Assembly (NCBI RefSeq): GCF_014158035.1
Contig: NZ_JACFXW010000001.1
Coordinates: 3,636,001 to 3,700,000 of the forward strand
Reading direction: 5' to 3'
DNA: 64,000 nt
Source of the DNA: Rhizobium sp. G21
Lineage (GTDB): Bacteria; Pseudomonadota; Alphaproteobacteria; Rhizobiales; Rhizobiaceae
How positions within the stretch are numbered: position 1 is the first letter of the stretch; the number at the start of each line of letters is the position of its first letter. Below the pieces are notes generated by a model. The model did no database searches. It was not told where the DNA came from and saw only the letters and a program-made list of their open reading frames with translations. The translations under genes were made by a program, and so were the position numbers. This document shows, piece by piece, positions 45,850-55,876 of the stretch.

Positions 45850-46353
45850 ATGAAAAAGCATGACCTCGTCTATCTGACGGAAGACGCAACGCATCACGAC
45901 GCCATCGAACTGATCAATGAAGAAGCCTTCGGCCCCGGCCGGTTCGTCCGCGCCGCCGCGCGCATTCGCGAACAGGGGCCTCATGATCAGGCGCTGTCCT
46001 ATATCTGCGCCGATCGCGGCGAGACCATCGCCTCCGTCCGCATGACGCCCGTGACGGCCGGCGGCGTCAAGGGCCATCTGCTGGGACCGCTCGCGGTGCG
46101 TCCCTCGCATAAGAATATGGGCATCGGCCGCGAACTGGTGCGCATCGCCGTCGAGACCGCCAGGAAGAAGGGATCGGAGGCGATCATCCTGGTCGGCGAT
46201 CCGCCCTATTACATGCCGCTCGGTTTCGAGAAGGTCGCCTATGGCGCGCTCGCTTTTCCAGGGCCTGTCGATCCCGGTCGCGTGCTGGTCATCCCCGCCA
46301 GCGCCGAGACGCATGACAAGCTGAAGGGCGAGATCAAGTGGCGGGCCGGCTGA
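45850..46353 (+). CDS. GNAT family N-acetyltransferase
   Basis: The 167-residue protein has the GNAT acetyl-CoA motif A as LAVRPSHKNMGIGRELVRIA and motif B as DPPYYMPLGFEKV, like the YhbS subgroup. The acceptor is unknown. It stands alone, 45 bp from the end of the convergent membrane-protein operon. Confidence 0.9.
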   Translation: MKKHDLVYLTEDATHHDAIELINEEAFGPGRFVRAAARIREQGPHDQALSYICADRGETIASVRMTPVTAGGVKGHLLGPLAVRPSHKNMGIGRELVRIAVETARKKGSEAIILVGDPPYYMPLGFEKVAYGALAFPGPVDPGRVLVIPASAETHDKLKGEIKWRAG

Positions 46354-46398
46354 GGCCAGCGCAACGCTATCCGTCGATGGCGTCCCGCTGATCCGCTC

Positions 46399-48471
46399 TC
46401 AGCGTCCCTCGCGCCACCAGGTCGATCCCAAAGCCAGCGCCAGCAGGCCGAGACCGAGGAAGCCGGCAAAAAGCGGTATCGAGGTCACGCCCTTCAGAAC
46501 CGTCTCGTCGGTCATGCGGATCACCATCCGGTCGGGATCCGAGATGCGCACGTCGCCGCGCACGGTCAGGATCTGCGGCAGGGTCACACCTTCAGCGCCA
46601 TCGTCGAGGCGCTTGACGATGCCCTTGCCGGCGGCAGCCAAGGGCGCAAGTTTCTCGGTGGTCGAGATCATCTCGCGGAACTCGGGGGCATCGACCGCGC
46701 CGACATGCACCAGGGTTTTCAGCCCGCCATTGTCGACCTCGTAAAGGCCGTTCCGCGCCGTGCGGAGAGTGGCGCGAAACAGGCCCGGCTCTTCCTCGGT
46801 CAAGCCGGTCTCCTGGCGCGCGCCATCGGGACCGATGACGACGGCCTTGTCGACGGTCTTCTTGAGGCTCTGGCGGGTGATTTCGATCTCGCGGCCCAGC
46901 GAACGGGCGGTCAGTCGTTCTTCCTCCAGCGACGGCTCCTTCATCAGCCAATGGGCGATGCGTCGGTAGAGGTCGACATGGGGGCCGCCGCCTTCGAAGC
47001 CGCGCGCCCAGAGCCAGCCCTGATCCGAGAGCAGCATCGCCACGCGGCCCTGATCGACATGGGAAAGGACCAGGAGCGGCGAGCCGTCGGAGCCGTTCAT
47101 GACCACCTCGCCTTCCGGCGCGGTCATGTTGACGGCGCGGAACCAGCGGCCCCAGCGGGGCGGTTCGGCGGCGGAGCCTTCCAGCCCACGGGTCACCGGA
47201 TGGCGCTTGCCGAGGTCCGACAGGCGCGGGAAGAAGGGCTTTTCCAGCATCTGCCCGGTCGGGGCCGCAGGCAGGATGTCGGCGAGCGGCGTATAGGCGA
47301 TCGACTCCGAGCCCGCATGCTCCGGCCCCGACACCAGCAGGATGGCGCCGCCTTGGCGGACATATTGGGCGATATTGTCGTAATAGAGGATCGGCAACAC
47401 GCCGCGATGCTGGTAGCGGTCGAAGATGATCAGGTCGAATTCACTGATCTTTTCGACGAACAATTCGCGGGTGGGGAAGGCGATCAGCGACAATTCGTTG
47501 ATCGGCGTGCCGTCCTGCTTTTCCGGCGGCCTGAGAATGGTGAAATGCACCAGATCCACCGAGGCGTCGGATTTGAGCAGGTTGCGCCAGGCGCGCTCGC
47601 CGGCATGCGGCTCGCCCGACACCAAGAGCACGCGGAGATTCTCACGGATGCCGTCGATGGTCTGCACGAGGCGATTGTTGACCGGGGTCACTTCGCCGGG
47701 AACCTCGGCCACCGCGACTTCGACGATATTGCCGCCGGCGCGATCGAGCTTGAAGCGGGCGGTGCGGTTCTGGCCGGCGACGGCGGGAATGCGGTTGACC
47801 ACTTCGCCATTGACGCTGACGGTGATGTCGGCCGGCTGGGAGATCGGGCGGCCGTCGTCGATCACGCGGAGCACCATTTCCTGCTCCTGATCGACGAGAC
47901 CGAAACGCGGCGCTTTGATCACCTGGATGCGGCGGTCGAATTCGTCGGCCTTGCCGGTGATCAGTCCATGCACCGGCGCATTCACGCCCGGCAGCCTGTC
48001 ATCGGCCGGGATATCATGGACCTGACCGTCGGTCACCGAGATCACCGCGCCCAGCCGCGACGGCGGCACGTCTTCGAGCGCCGAGGCGATATTGCCGAAC
48101 AGGCGCGTCGACGGCGTGTCCGAGCCGTCGTCGCCGCCGGCGTCGATCACCCGCGTCTCGATCCCGGAGAAACGGCCGAGCGCGGCGCGAAGATCGGCGA
48201 CGGCCTCGTCCGTCTGCGCCTTGCGAGGCCCGACGTCCTGGCTCTGGCTGCGGTCGGCGGCGATGGCGACGACGGTGGGCAGAGGCTCTCGCTGCTCGTC
48301 GACCAGGATCGGATTGATCAGCGCCAGCGTCAGCGCCGCGAGCGCGATCGTCCGCAGGATCATGCCGCGCTGGCGCCGGTAAAGGCCGAAAGCCGCGAGC
48401 AGAGCAGCCAGCGCGCCGACAAGCGCGATCAGCCAAAGCGGCAGGAGCGGGTCGAATGTCAGGTTCATCAC
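46399..48471 (-). CDS. large membrane protein of the MoxR/DUF58 cluster, glutamine amidotransferase-like fold
   Basis: The 690-residue protein has two N-terminal membrane helices (about 11-30 and 38-55), a long periplasmic domain and a C-terminal helix (IPLFAGFLGLGLLALAL). The centre (DLIIFDRYQH, YVRQGGAILLVSGPEHAG) resembles the class I glutamine amidotransferase-like fold of unknown function. Its start overlaps the DUF4159 gene by ATGA. It is the last gene of the MoxR-DUF58-DUF4159 operon. The function is unknown; the set is thought to assemble a MoxR-driven membrane complex. Confidence 0.85.
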   Translation of the reverse strand: MMNLTFDPLLPLWLIALVGALAALLAAFGLYRRQRGMILRTIALAALTLALINPILVDEQREPLPTVVAIAADRSQSQDVGPRKAQTDEAVADLRAALGRFSGIETRVIDAGGDDGSDTPSTRLFGNIASALEDVPPSRLGAVISVTDGQVHDIPADDRLPGVNAPVHGLITGKADEFDRRIQVIKAPRFGLVDQEQEMVLRVIDDGRPISQPADITVSVNGEVVNRIPAVAGQNRTARFKLDRAGGNIVEVAVAEVPGEVTPVNNRLVQTIDGIRENLRVLLVSGEPHAGERAWRNLLKSDASVDLVHFTILRPPEKQDGTPINELSLIAFPTRELFVEKISEFDLIIFDRYQHRGVLPILYYDNIAQYVRQGGAILLVSGPEHAGSESIAYTPLADILPAAPTGQMLEKPFFPRLSDLGKRHPVTRGLEGSAAEPPRWGRWFRAVNMTAPEGEVVMNGSDGSPLLVLSHVDQGRVAMLLSDQGWLWARGFEGGGPHVDLYRRIAHWLMKEPSLEEERLTARSLGREIEITRQSLKKTVDKAVVIGPDGARQETGLTEEEPGLFRATLRTARNGLYEVDNGGLKTLVHVGAVDAPEFREMISTTEKLAPLAAAGKGIVKRLDDGAEGVTLPQILTVRGDVRISDPDRMVIRMTDETVLKGVTSIPLFAGFLGLGLLALALGSTWWREGR

Positions 48472-51251
48472 TGTCCCAGCCTTTCCAAGAGCGCCGGCAC
48501 ATGCACCTGATCGGCCTTGTAGTTGCCGGTCAGCATATACATCATGATGTTGACGCCGGTCCGGTAGGCCATTTCGCGCTGATTTTCATCCGGCGGCACG
48601 AGCGGCAGCAGCGGCGCGCCCAGATTATCCACCGCCCAGGCGCCGGCGAAATCATTGCCGGTGATCATGATGGGCGTGACGCCGTCGCCCTGTCGCGCAG
48701 GGCGATTGGGATCGCTCTTGGCGTCTGGCTCCGCTTCGACCCAGAGCGGGCTGCCGGAGTAGCGGCCGGGATAGGATTTCAGCAGATAGAAAGCCTTGGT
48801 GAGCACATGGTCCTGCGGCACCGGCTCGAGCGGGGGAATGTCGATGCGGGCGAGAATGGCGCGCAAGCGCTCGGTATTGGCGCTGACGCCGCCCATGGCG
48901 GTGATCGAAGAGGCCTGGTCGCGCGTGTCGAACAGTACGGTGCCGCCCGAACGCATATAGGCGTCGATGCGGGAAATGGCGTTTTCCGACGGCATGGCCG
49001 CCGACGCGTCGACCGGCCAGTAGAGGATCGGGAAAACCGACAATTCGTCCTTGGCGATGTCGACGCCGACGGGATCGCCGGGTTCGAGCGTGGTGCGGTA
49101 ATAGAGAAAATCTGAGAGGCCGGCGAGGCCGCGTTCGGAAATCCGGTCTACTTCCGCCTCGCCGGTGATGACGTAAGCGAGATGGGTCTTGTCGAGCCGG
49201 CTCATCAGGACATCGTCGCCGGGGCGGGCGTCTTCAGCGCGGGCCGGGTCGACGCCGCCCGCAAGCCCGCCGGTCAAAGCGAGGGCGAACATGGCGGCGG
49301 TCGCCGCGCGTCGGGCGAAAGCGCCGCCGAGGATCAGCATCGCCAGCGTGTCTGCGAGCGCCAGAATGGCGGCCGCGGCGAACAGCCAAGGCTTGAGATC
49401 GAAGGCGTCATCGCCGGCGAAACCGCTTTCCGTCACGGGAAAGTCCTGCGGATAGGCAATCGGCGCGAGCGCCGCGTCGGATGCGAAGAGGTTGACGGCC
49501 TCGAAGCCGTCCTCGCCGCCATAAAGGCCCGGCGGGCTGTCGAAGGAGGGCGTGACGGCGGCGCCCGCCTCGATCGGCTTGGCCAAACCTTTCTCGGTGG
49601 TCAGCGCTCCCGCCGCCGTCAGCAGGCGATAGGGCGGCAACACCGCCTTGCCGTCTTCGCTGCGGGCGGCGTTGCTGGAATGGGAGAGTTGCACGATCCG
49701 GCGCAGCATTTCAACGAATTCTCCCGACAGCGGCAGGTTCGACCAGGACGATTCGGCGCTGACATGGAAAAGGACGATGCGCCCTGCGCCGATGCGGCGG
49801 GCGGTGACAAGCGGCGTTCCATCTTTCAGGCTGGCCCAGGTCAGGCCGGCGAGTTCCGGCGTGGGTTCGGCGAGAACCTGGCGTTTCACCAGAACTTGGT
49901 CCGGCGGGGTCAGACCGGCGAACGGGCTGTTTTCCGGATAGTTGTCGAGCGTCTGCGGTTCGGCCCAGGACATGGAGCCGCCCAATGCGCGCTCGCCTTC
50001 GCGCAATCGCGTCGGGATCAGCGGATCATCTGCGGGCGCGGCGGCGAGACGAGGTCCGGCGAAACGCACCAGCGAGCCGCCGTCGCGGATCCAGTCGGTC
50101 AGAGCCTTTTCAGCGCTTGCCGGCATCCGGCCGATATCGGCCATGACGATGACCGATGGCCGCGCCTTGATCATGGCGGGGATGGCCGAGACGAGATCGG
50201 AGCCGTTCGCCTCGGAGAGATTGGCGAAGGGCGAGAGCGCACGGTTGATATAGTAGAGCGGCGACAGCAGCGGCTGGCTGCGATCGCCGGCTTCACCGGA
50301 GATCAGCCCCACCGAACGTCGTTTGAAACTGTCGTCGAGCAGCCGCACTGCGCCGGCCGTGTCGAGGCCATCCACGGTGAGACGCGCGAATTCGTTTCGC
50401 AGTTCGAATGGCGCCGTGATCTCGCCGCTCGCCTTGGCCTGACCCGCGTCGAAAGCGATGGTCGTCGCGCCGAGAACGCGGCCCTGAATGTCGCGCGCCG
50501 AGATCGCCACGGTCTGCGGCGTAGCCGTCTGCAGGCGGGCGGCGGTGACGGTGAGCCGGTCTGCGGCGTTGTCCGCGCCGGTCACCGCGATGGCCGCGGC
50601 ATTGTCGGCGCCGATCACGTCGAGGCGGGTCACGCCCGCATCGCGCAAAGCCGTGAAGAGCGCGGCGTCGCCGACTCCCCTCACGCCATCGGCGATCATC
50701 ACGGCGCGTTCGGGCTTCTCCTGCTGGAAGCTCGCCGTCAGCGCGGCCGCGGCTGCGGCGCGATCGGCAGGCAAGGGGGCGGGCTTGGCGGCGGCCAGCA
50801 CCGACAGCGCTTCGTCGGCGCGCTTGAAGGTGGCGTCCGGATTGCGGTCGGCGGTGAAGGTGAGGCTCACGGGCGCATCGCTTTCGCCGGCGCGGCGGAT
50901 GAGATTTTCGGCGGTGGCGCGGCGCTTGTCGAAATCGGCTGCGCTGGCCCAACTGTTGTCGACGATGACCGCGAGGCTGCCGTCGTTCGCGCTCAGACGC
51001 GCATTGGGATCATAGACGGGGCCGGCGAGCGCGAGCACGAGCAGGCCTGCGATCAGCATGCGCAGAGCCAGCAGCCACCACGGCGTCGTCGCCGGCGTCT
51101 CCTCCTGCCGTTTCAGCAGCAGCAGCAGCCGGAAGGGCGGGAAGGCCTCGCGCGACGGCTGCGGCGGGGTGATCCGCAGCAGCCACCAGATCGCCGGGAG
51201 CGCGATCAAGGCTGCAAGGACGAGCGGAGCGGCAAAAGCGATACCCGGCAT
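48468..51251 (-). CDS. DUF4159 domain protein with BatA-like N-terminus and vWA-like region
   Basis: The 927-residue protein starts with a BatA-type membrane hairpin (FAAPLVLAALIALPAIWWLL and a second helix near 58-80). It continues through a von Willebrand A-like region with a partial MIDAS (VIVDNSWAS) and a further helix near 620, and ends with DUF4159 (DLSVFPILYWPVDASAAMP-type segment, FDTRDQ). It overlaps the DUF58 gene by one base (TGATG) and the 690-residue gene by four. It is predicted to be an inner-membrane partner of the MoxR ATPase. Confidence 0.88.
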   Translation of the reverse strand: MPGIAFAAPLVLAALIALPAIWWLLRITPPQPSREAFPPFRLLLLLKRQEETPATTPWWLLALRMLIAGLLVLALAGPVYDPNARLSANDGSLAVIVDNSWASAADFDKRRATAENLIRRAGESDAPVSLTFTADRNPDATFKRADEALSVLAAAKPAPLPADRAAAAAALTASFQQEKPERAVMIADGVRGVGDAALFTALRDAGVTRLDVIGADNAAAIAVTGADNAADRLTVTAARLQTATPQTVAISARDIQGRVLGATTIAFDAGQAKASGEITAPFELRNEFARLTVDGLDTAGAVRLLDDSFKRRSVGLISGEAGDRSQPLLSPLYYINRALSPFANLSEANGSDLVSAIPAMIKARPSVIVMADIGRMPASAEKALTDWIRDGGSLVRFAGPRLAAAPADDPLIPTRLREGERALGGSMSWAEPQTLDNYPENSPFAGLTPPDQVLVKRQVLAEPTPELAGLTWASLKDGTPLVTARRIGAGRIVLFHVSAESSWSNLPLSGEFVEMLRRIVQLSHSSNAARSEDGKAVLPPYRLLTAAGALTTEKGLAKPIEAGAAVTPSFDSPPGLYGGEDGFEAVNLFASDAALAPIAYPQDFPVTESGFAGDDAFDLKPWLFAAAAILALADTLAMLILGGAFARRAATAAMFALALTGGLAGGVDPARAEDARPGDDVLMSRLDKTHLAYVITGEAEVDRISERGLAGLSDFLYYRTTLEPGDPVGVDIAKDELSVFPILYWPVDASAAMPSENAISRIDAYMRSGGTVLFDTRDQASSITAMGGVSANTERLRAILARIDIPPLEPVPQDHVLTKAFYLLKSYPGRYSGSPLWVEAEPDAKSDPNRPARQGDGVTPIMITGNDFAGAWAVDNLGAPLLPLVPPDENQREMAYRTGVNIMMYMLTGNYKADQVHVPALLERLGQ

Positions 51252-52171
51252 CAGCCTGCTCCCCCGTGGCGAGCCCGATCCGGCTGGCCGGAAAGATACA
51301 TATGCACGGCGGCCAGCGCCTCGGATGCCGGGCGGCCGGTGTTGTGGGCGATAAAATTCCAGCCGAGATGGCGCAGGCCGTCGCGCAGGGTCTCGCGACG
51401 GGCGTGATAGAGGGTCTTGTATTCCTCGGCCAGGGCTTCCGATCGCCCCGAAAGAAACTTGGCGCCGGTGGCCGGATCGGAAAATTCCACGCGACCGGCA
51501 TAGGGGAAGGTTTCCTCGGCGGGGTCGGAGATTTCGATGACGTGTCCTCGCAGGCCGCGCCGCGACAGCGGCTGCAGCGCGGCGAGCACATTTTCCGGCG
51601 GTTCTAGAAAGTCGGAAAACAGCACGATGTCGCTCGCGCCGCGGATCATGCGCGTGTCGGGCAGCGCGCCGGTCGGATCCTCATGCGCCAGCGCATAGGC
51701 CAATCGCTCGGCGGCGTTGCGGGCGGCGATGGGCTCCATCACGCCCGGACAGCCGATCCGTTCGCCGGAGCGGGCCATGATCTCGGCGGCGGCCAGCATC
51801 AGCACCAGCGCCCGGCTCTCCTTCGACACCATGCCGAGGCTCGACTTGAACATCATCGACGGGCTCATCGACGCCCAGAGCCAGATCGTGTGCGCCGCCT
51901 CCCATTCGCGGTCGCGGATATAGGTGTGGTCGTCGCGGGCCGAGCGCCGCCAGTCGATGCGCGCCAGACTGTCGCCTTCGACGAAAGGACGGAATTGCCA
52001 GAAATTCTCACCCGGGCCGCGCCGCCGGCGGCCATGCCAGCCCGATATCACCGTATTGGCGATGCGTCGGGCTTCGACCAGACAATCCGGCAGAAGGCGC
52101 GCCCGCTCGCGCGCGCGGACGAGAGCGGCGCTCGAGGGCGTCGGAGTGACGATATGGCCTATGGACGCCAA
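51251..52171 (-). CDS. DUF58 domain protein
   Basis: The 306-residue cytoplasmic protein has the DUF58 signature GENFWQFRPFVEGDSLARIDWRRSARDDHTYIRDRE (positions about 54-88), followed by a vWA-like domain. DUF58 proteins occur almost always with MoxR AAA ATPases, as here: the MoxR gene ends 31 bp upstream. The arrangement MoxR-DUF58-DUF4159-690 aa protein is conserved in Hyphomicrobiales. Confidence 0.93.
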   Translation of the reverse strand: MASIGHIVTPTPSSAALVRARERARLLPDCLVEARRIANTVISGWHGRRRRGPGENFWQFRPFVEGDSLARIDWRRSARDDHTYIRDREWEAAHTIWLWASMSPSMMFKSSLGMVSKESRALVLMLAAAEIMARSGERIGCPGVMEPIAARNAAERLAYALAHEDPTGALPDTRMIRGASDIVLFSDFLEPPENVLAALQPLSRRGLRGHVIEISDPAEETFPYAGRVEFSDPATGAKFLSGRSEALAEEYKTLYHARRETLRDGLRHLGWNFIAHNTGRPASEALAAVHMYLSGQPDRARHGGAG

Positions 52172-52202
52172 AATGCGGATCCGCCTCTGCTGTTCCTATT
52201 TC

Positions 52203-53216
52203 TCATGGCTTCAAGGGCTCCACCAGTTTGGCGATGACGTCCTTCATCGACACGCCGTCGGCGCGGGCCGCGAAGGTCAGCGCCATGCGGTGCTGCAGAA
52301 CGGGGCCGGCCAGCGCCGCGACGTCGTCGATCGAGGGGGCGAAGCGGCCTTGATAGAGCGCGCGGGCGCGGGCGGTGAGCATCAGCGCCTGGCCGGCGCG
52401 CGGGCCGGGGCCCCAGGCGATGCGGCTGTCGGTGAATGCGTCGCCATGGCCGGGCCGCGCCGAGCGGACGAGTTTCAGGATCGCCTCGACCACGCTTTCC
52501 GGCACCGGCATGCGGCGGATCAAGCCTTGAATTTCCAGAAGCCGCGCCGGCGTGATGACGCCTTCGACCTGGGCTTCGGACGTGCCGGTGGTTTCCAGGA
52601 GAATGCGGCGCTCGGCCTCGAAATCGGGATATTCGACGTCGATTTCCAGCAGGAAGCGGTCGAGCTGGGCTTCCGGCAGCGGATAGGTGCCTTCCTGCTC
52701 CAGCGGGTTCTGCGTCGCCAGCACATGGAAGGGATGCGGCAGGTCGTAACGCTGACCGGTGATGGTGACGTGATATTCCTGCATGGCCTGCAGCAGCGCC
52801 GACTGCGTCCGCGGGCTGGCGCGGTTGATCTCGTCCGCCATCAGCAATTCGGAGAAGACGGGGCCTTTGACGAAGCGGAAAGAGCGGCGGCCATGCTCGT
52901 CCTGATCCATCACTTCCGAGCCGAGAATGTCTGACGGCATCAGGTCGGGCGTGAACTGGATGCGGTTGGTGGCGAGACCGAGAACGGTGGCGAGGGTGGA
53001 GACCAGCTTGGTCTTTGCGAGGCCGGGCACGCCGACGAGAAGCGCATGGCCGCCCGAGAGCACGGCGAGCACGGTCTGCTCGATCACGCTTTCCTGGCCG
53101 AAGATCACCTTGCCGGTTTCGGCGCGGATCCGAGCGATGTCCTCCAGCGCCTGTTCGGCCTGGGCCGCGACGGCCTTTTCGTCGATGACGGCGTCCGTCG
53201 GTGTAAGTGCGCCCAT
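52203..53216 (-). CDS. MoxR family AAA ATPase
   Basis: The ATG at 53216 follows GGAGGG and gives 337 aa. Walker A is GVPGLAKTKL, Walker B is LLMADEINRASPRTQSALLQAMQE, and the sensor region is ATQNPLEQEGTYPLPEAQLDRF, all standard for MoxR. These ATPases act as chaperones for vWA/DUF58 partner proteins. It heads the minus-strand operon and is divergent from the DUF1285 gene across 149 bp. Confidence 0.95.
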   Translation of the reverse strand: MGALTPTDAVIDEKAVAAQAEQALEDIARIRAETGKVIFGQESVIEQTVLAVLSGGHALLVGVPGLAKTKLVSTLATVLGLATNRIQFTPDLMPSDILGSEVMDQDEHGRRSFRFVKGPVFSELLMADEINRASPRTQSALLQAMQEYHVTITGQRYDLPHPFHVLATQNPLEQEGTYPLPEAQLDRFLLEIDVEYPDFEAERRILLETTGTSEAQVEGVITPARLLEIQGLIRRMPVPESVVEAILKLVRSARPGHGDAFTDSRIAWGPGPRAGQALMLTARARALYQGRFAPSIDDVAALAGPVLQHRMALTFAARADGVSMKDVIAKLVEPLKP

Positions 53217-53365
53217 GAAACCCTCCGGCGATGGTGGCGTTGGTGGTTCGAATCGACCTATCGAAACCCCATATGTCAGATTAAGAGTGACAGTGTGGTC
53301 AGAGCGTGACAAGCGCGAAGCTTTCAAGATTGCGTTAGCAATGGATGATGAATGAGGATCAAATC

Positions 53366-53989
53366 ATGGCGGTAGGTGATATCGGCGCACAGAGGAATGC
53401 GGGCGACCTCGCCGCGCTGATTGCCCGCGCATCCGCCGATTCCCAGGCGGAGGGACGATCCATGCCGCCGGTCGAGCGCTGGGACCCGCCGTTCTGCGGC
53501 GATATCGATATGGAGATCCGCGCCGACGGCACATGGTTCTACATGGGCACCCCAATCGGCCGCGCGCCATTGGTCAGGTTGTTTTCCACAGTCCTGCGCA
53601 AGGACGAGGACGGCAAGACCTATCTGGTGACGCCGGTGGAGAAGGTCGGCATACGCGTCGAGGATGCGCCGTTCCTCGCCGTCGAAATGGCGGTCGAGGG
53701 CGAGGGGGCGGACCGTGTCCTGTCCTTCCGCACCAATGTCGGCGACGTCGTCGCCGGCGGCTCCGATCATGCGCTCCGCTTCGAGATCGTCGGCGAACAG
53801 CGACAGCTCAAGCCCTATCTGCATGTGCGGGGTCGGCTGGAGGCGCTCCTGGCGCGGCCGGTGATGTACGAGCTGGTGGAACTCGGGGAAGTCGTGGATC
53901 TGGGCGGCAGGGAGATGTTCGCGGTCCGCTCCGGCGGCGTCTGGTTTCCGATCATGCCGGCGGATGAACTCGAGAGACTGTCGGCATGA
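53366..53989 (+). CDS. DUF1285 domain protein
   Basis: The ATG at 53366 with GAGGAT upstream gives 207 aa. WDPPFCGDIDMEIRADGTWFYMGTPIGR and the C-terminal EVVDLGGREMFAVRSGGVWFPI (positions about 160-190) are the DUF1285 hallmarks. The structure of this family is known but its role is not. It is first in the DUF1285-NUDIX-CCA operon, overlapping the NUDIX gene by ATGA. Confidence 0.93.
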   Translation: MAVGDIGAQRNAGDLAALIARASADSQAEGRSMPPVERWDPPFCGDIDMEIRADGTWFYMGTPIGRAPLVRLFSTVLRKDEDGKTYLVTPVEKVGIRVEDAPFLAVEMAVEGEGADRVLSFRTNVGDVVAGGSDHALRFEIVGEQRQLKPYLHVRGRLEALLARPVMYELVELGEVVDLGGREMFAVRSGGVWFPIMPADELERLSA

Positions 53990-54609
53990 TCGGCGATTTC
54001 TCCGCCGAGGCGTTTCGCGCCCGCGCCGAGCGGCATCTCGCCGCCGGCCCCGGCGACTTTCTCGGCTATGGCGATTACCGGCTCAATCCGGGGGCGGAAA
54101 TGGGTCTGGTCGACCTCGAGCTCAGGGATGCGGCGGTACTGGTGCCGGTCGTGGACCAGGGCGAAGACGCGCGCGTGATCCTCACCAAACGCACGGCGGC
54201 GCTGCGAAAACATTCCGGCCAGATCGCCTTTCCCGGCGGCAAGCTCGAGCCGGATGAAAGCCCTGAAAGCGCGGCGCTTCGCGAGGCCGAGGAGGAAATC
54301 GGGCTGGCGCGGCATTTCGTCGAGGTGATCGGCCATCTGCCGCCGATCCCGGTGCTCTCCGGTTTTCGCATCACTCCGGTTCTGTCGATCGTCAAGCCGG
54401 GATTTACCCTCTCGCCCAATCCCGGCGAGGTGGAGAGCGTCTTTGAAGCGCCCTTGTCTTTTCTGATGAACCCAGACAACCACGCCCAGGAAACGGCACT
54501 GTTTCGCAACCAGCCGCGCCATTATTATGTCATGCCCTATGGCGAATGGCGCATCTGGGGCATCACGGCCGGCATACTCCGGTCGCTTTATGAAAGGTTT
54601 TACGAATGA
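53986..54609 (+). CDS. NUDIX hydrolase, CoA pyrophosphatase type
   Basis: The 207-residue protein has a NUDIX box starting GGKLEPDESPESAALREAEE with the catalytic REAEEEIG. The upstream LRKHSGQIAFPGG is the extension typical of the CoA pyrophosphatase (NudL/YeaB) group. It overlaps the genes on either side by ATGA, so the three genes are translationally coupled. Confidence 0.92.
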   Translation: MIGDFSAEAFRARAERHLAAGPGDFLGYGDYRLNPGAEMGLVDLELRDAAVLVPVVDQGEDARVILTKRTAALRKHSGQIAFPGGKLEPDESPESAALREAEEEIGLARHFVEVIGHLPPIPVLSGFRITPVLSIVKPGFTLSPNPGEVESVFEAPLSFLMNPDNHAQETALFRNQPRHYYVMPYGEWRIWGITAGILRSLYERFYE

Positions 54610-55850
54610 CCTCCGTCGCAGGCGAGACCTGGTTTCGAGATCCCGCGCTCACCCGCGTCTTCACGCTGCTCAACGCCGATGGCGGCCAGGCGCGCGTGGT
54701 CGGCGGCGCAGTGCGCAACAGCCTGATGGGACTGCCGGTCAGCGACATGGACATCGCCACGACGCTGAAGCCCGAAGAGGTCAAGGTGCGCGCCGAGGCG
54801 GCCGGGATCAAATGCGTGCCGACCGGGATCAAGCATGGCACTGTGACGTTGGTGATCGACGGCAGGCCGTTCGAGGTCACAACCCTTCGCCGGGACGTTT
54901 CCACCGATGGCCGCCACGCCGAAGTCGCCTTCACCGACGATTGGCGCGCCGACGCCGAGCGGCGCGACCTCACGGTCAATGCGCTCTATGCGGACGCTCA
55001 AGGCGAAGTGCATGACTATGTCGGCGGACTTGCCGATATCGACAGCGCCACGATTCGCTTCATCGGCGACCCGGCGACGCGGATCGAGGAGGATCATCTG
55101 CGCATCCTGCGTTTCTTCCGCTTCTTCGCCCATTACGGCCGCGGCCGGCCGGATGCGGCCGGCCTCAAGGCCTGCGCCGCCGCTCGTTCGCGGCTTCAGT
55201 CTCTTTCGGCCGAGCGCGTCTGGGCGGAGTTGAAGAAACTGCTCTCGGCGCGCGATCCCGGCCGGGCGCTTCTCTGGATGCGCACATCCGCGGTGCTGAC
55301 CGAGGTGCTGCCGGAGACGGAGAAATGGGGCATCGACGCCATTCCCGGCCTCATCGCCGCGGAGGCGGCTTACGGCTGGACGCCTGATCCGCTGCTGAGG
55401 CTCTCGGCGGTCATCCCGCCGGTCGATAGCCGGGTCGAGGCCATGGCGGATCGTCTGAAACTCTCGGGCGCCGAGCGCGCGGTACTCGCGGATTGGGCCG
55501 GTTCGGCCGAGATCAAGCCTGATTTGTCCGAGAAGGACATGCGGCTGACGCTTTATCGCAACGGCAAAACCGGCGCGATCCACCGGTTGAAGCTCGCGCT
55601 CGCCGGGCAGGTGGCGAAGGGAGAAGATGATCTCGAGGCGCTGGGCCGGCGCGGCGGGCTCAAGCGACTGCTCGATCTCGCAAACCACTGGGAAAGGCCC
55701 GTCATGCCCGTCAAGGGCAGCGATCTGATCGCAAAGGGTTTTGCGCCCGGCTCAGAGATGGGCGCGGCGCTGAAGCGCATCGAGGAGCGGTGGGTCGCCT
55801 CGGACTTCAAGGCCGACAAGGACGAACTGTTGTCCGCGCCGTCGCTCTGA
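54606..55850 (+). CDS. CCA tRNA nucleotidyltransferase / poly(A) polymerase family
   Basis: The 414-residue protein has the class II nucleotidyltransferase head: GGAVRNSLMGLPVSDMDIATT with catalytic Asp-x-Asp, FTDDWRADAERRDLTVNAL, and EEDHLRILRFFRFFA for RNA binding. It adds or repairs the CCA end of tRNA; the poly(A) polymerase alternative cannot be excluded by sequence alone. It is the last gene of the DUF1285 operon. Confidence 0.95.
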   Translation: MTSVAGETWFRDPALTRVFTLLNADGGQARVVGGAVRNSLMGLPVSDMDIATTLKPEEVKVRAEAAGIKCVPTGIKHGTVTLVIDGRPFEVTTLRRDVSTDGRHAEVAFTDDWRADAERRDLTVNALYADAQGEVHDYVGGLADIDSATIRFIGDPATRIEEDHLRILRFFRFFAHYGRGRPDAAGLKACAAARSRLQSLSAERVWAELKKLLSARDPGRALLWMRTSAVLTEVLPETEKWGIDAIPGLIAAEAAYGWTPDPLLRLSAVIPPVDSRVEAMADRLKLSGAERAVLADWAGSAEIKPDLSEKDMRLTLYRNGKTGAIHRLKLALAGQVAKGEDDLEALGRRGGLKRLLDLANHWERPVMPVKGSDLIAKGFAPGSEMGAALKRIEERWVASDFKADKDELLSAPSL

Positions 55851-55876
55851 AAGCTGGCGGCGCGGGTAAATCATCT

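Noticed and set aside
49182..51407. 741-codon open frame on the plus strand
   Set aside because: Antisense shadow of the DUF4159 gene. Length follows from GC-rich third positions.
53247..53262. GGTTCGAATC in the MoxR/DUF1285 gap
   Set aside because: No matching T-stem, CCA end or cloverleaf could be built, so it is not a tRNA.
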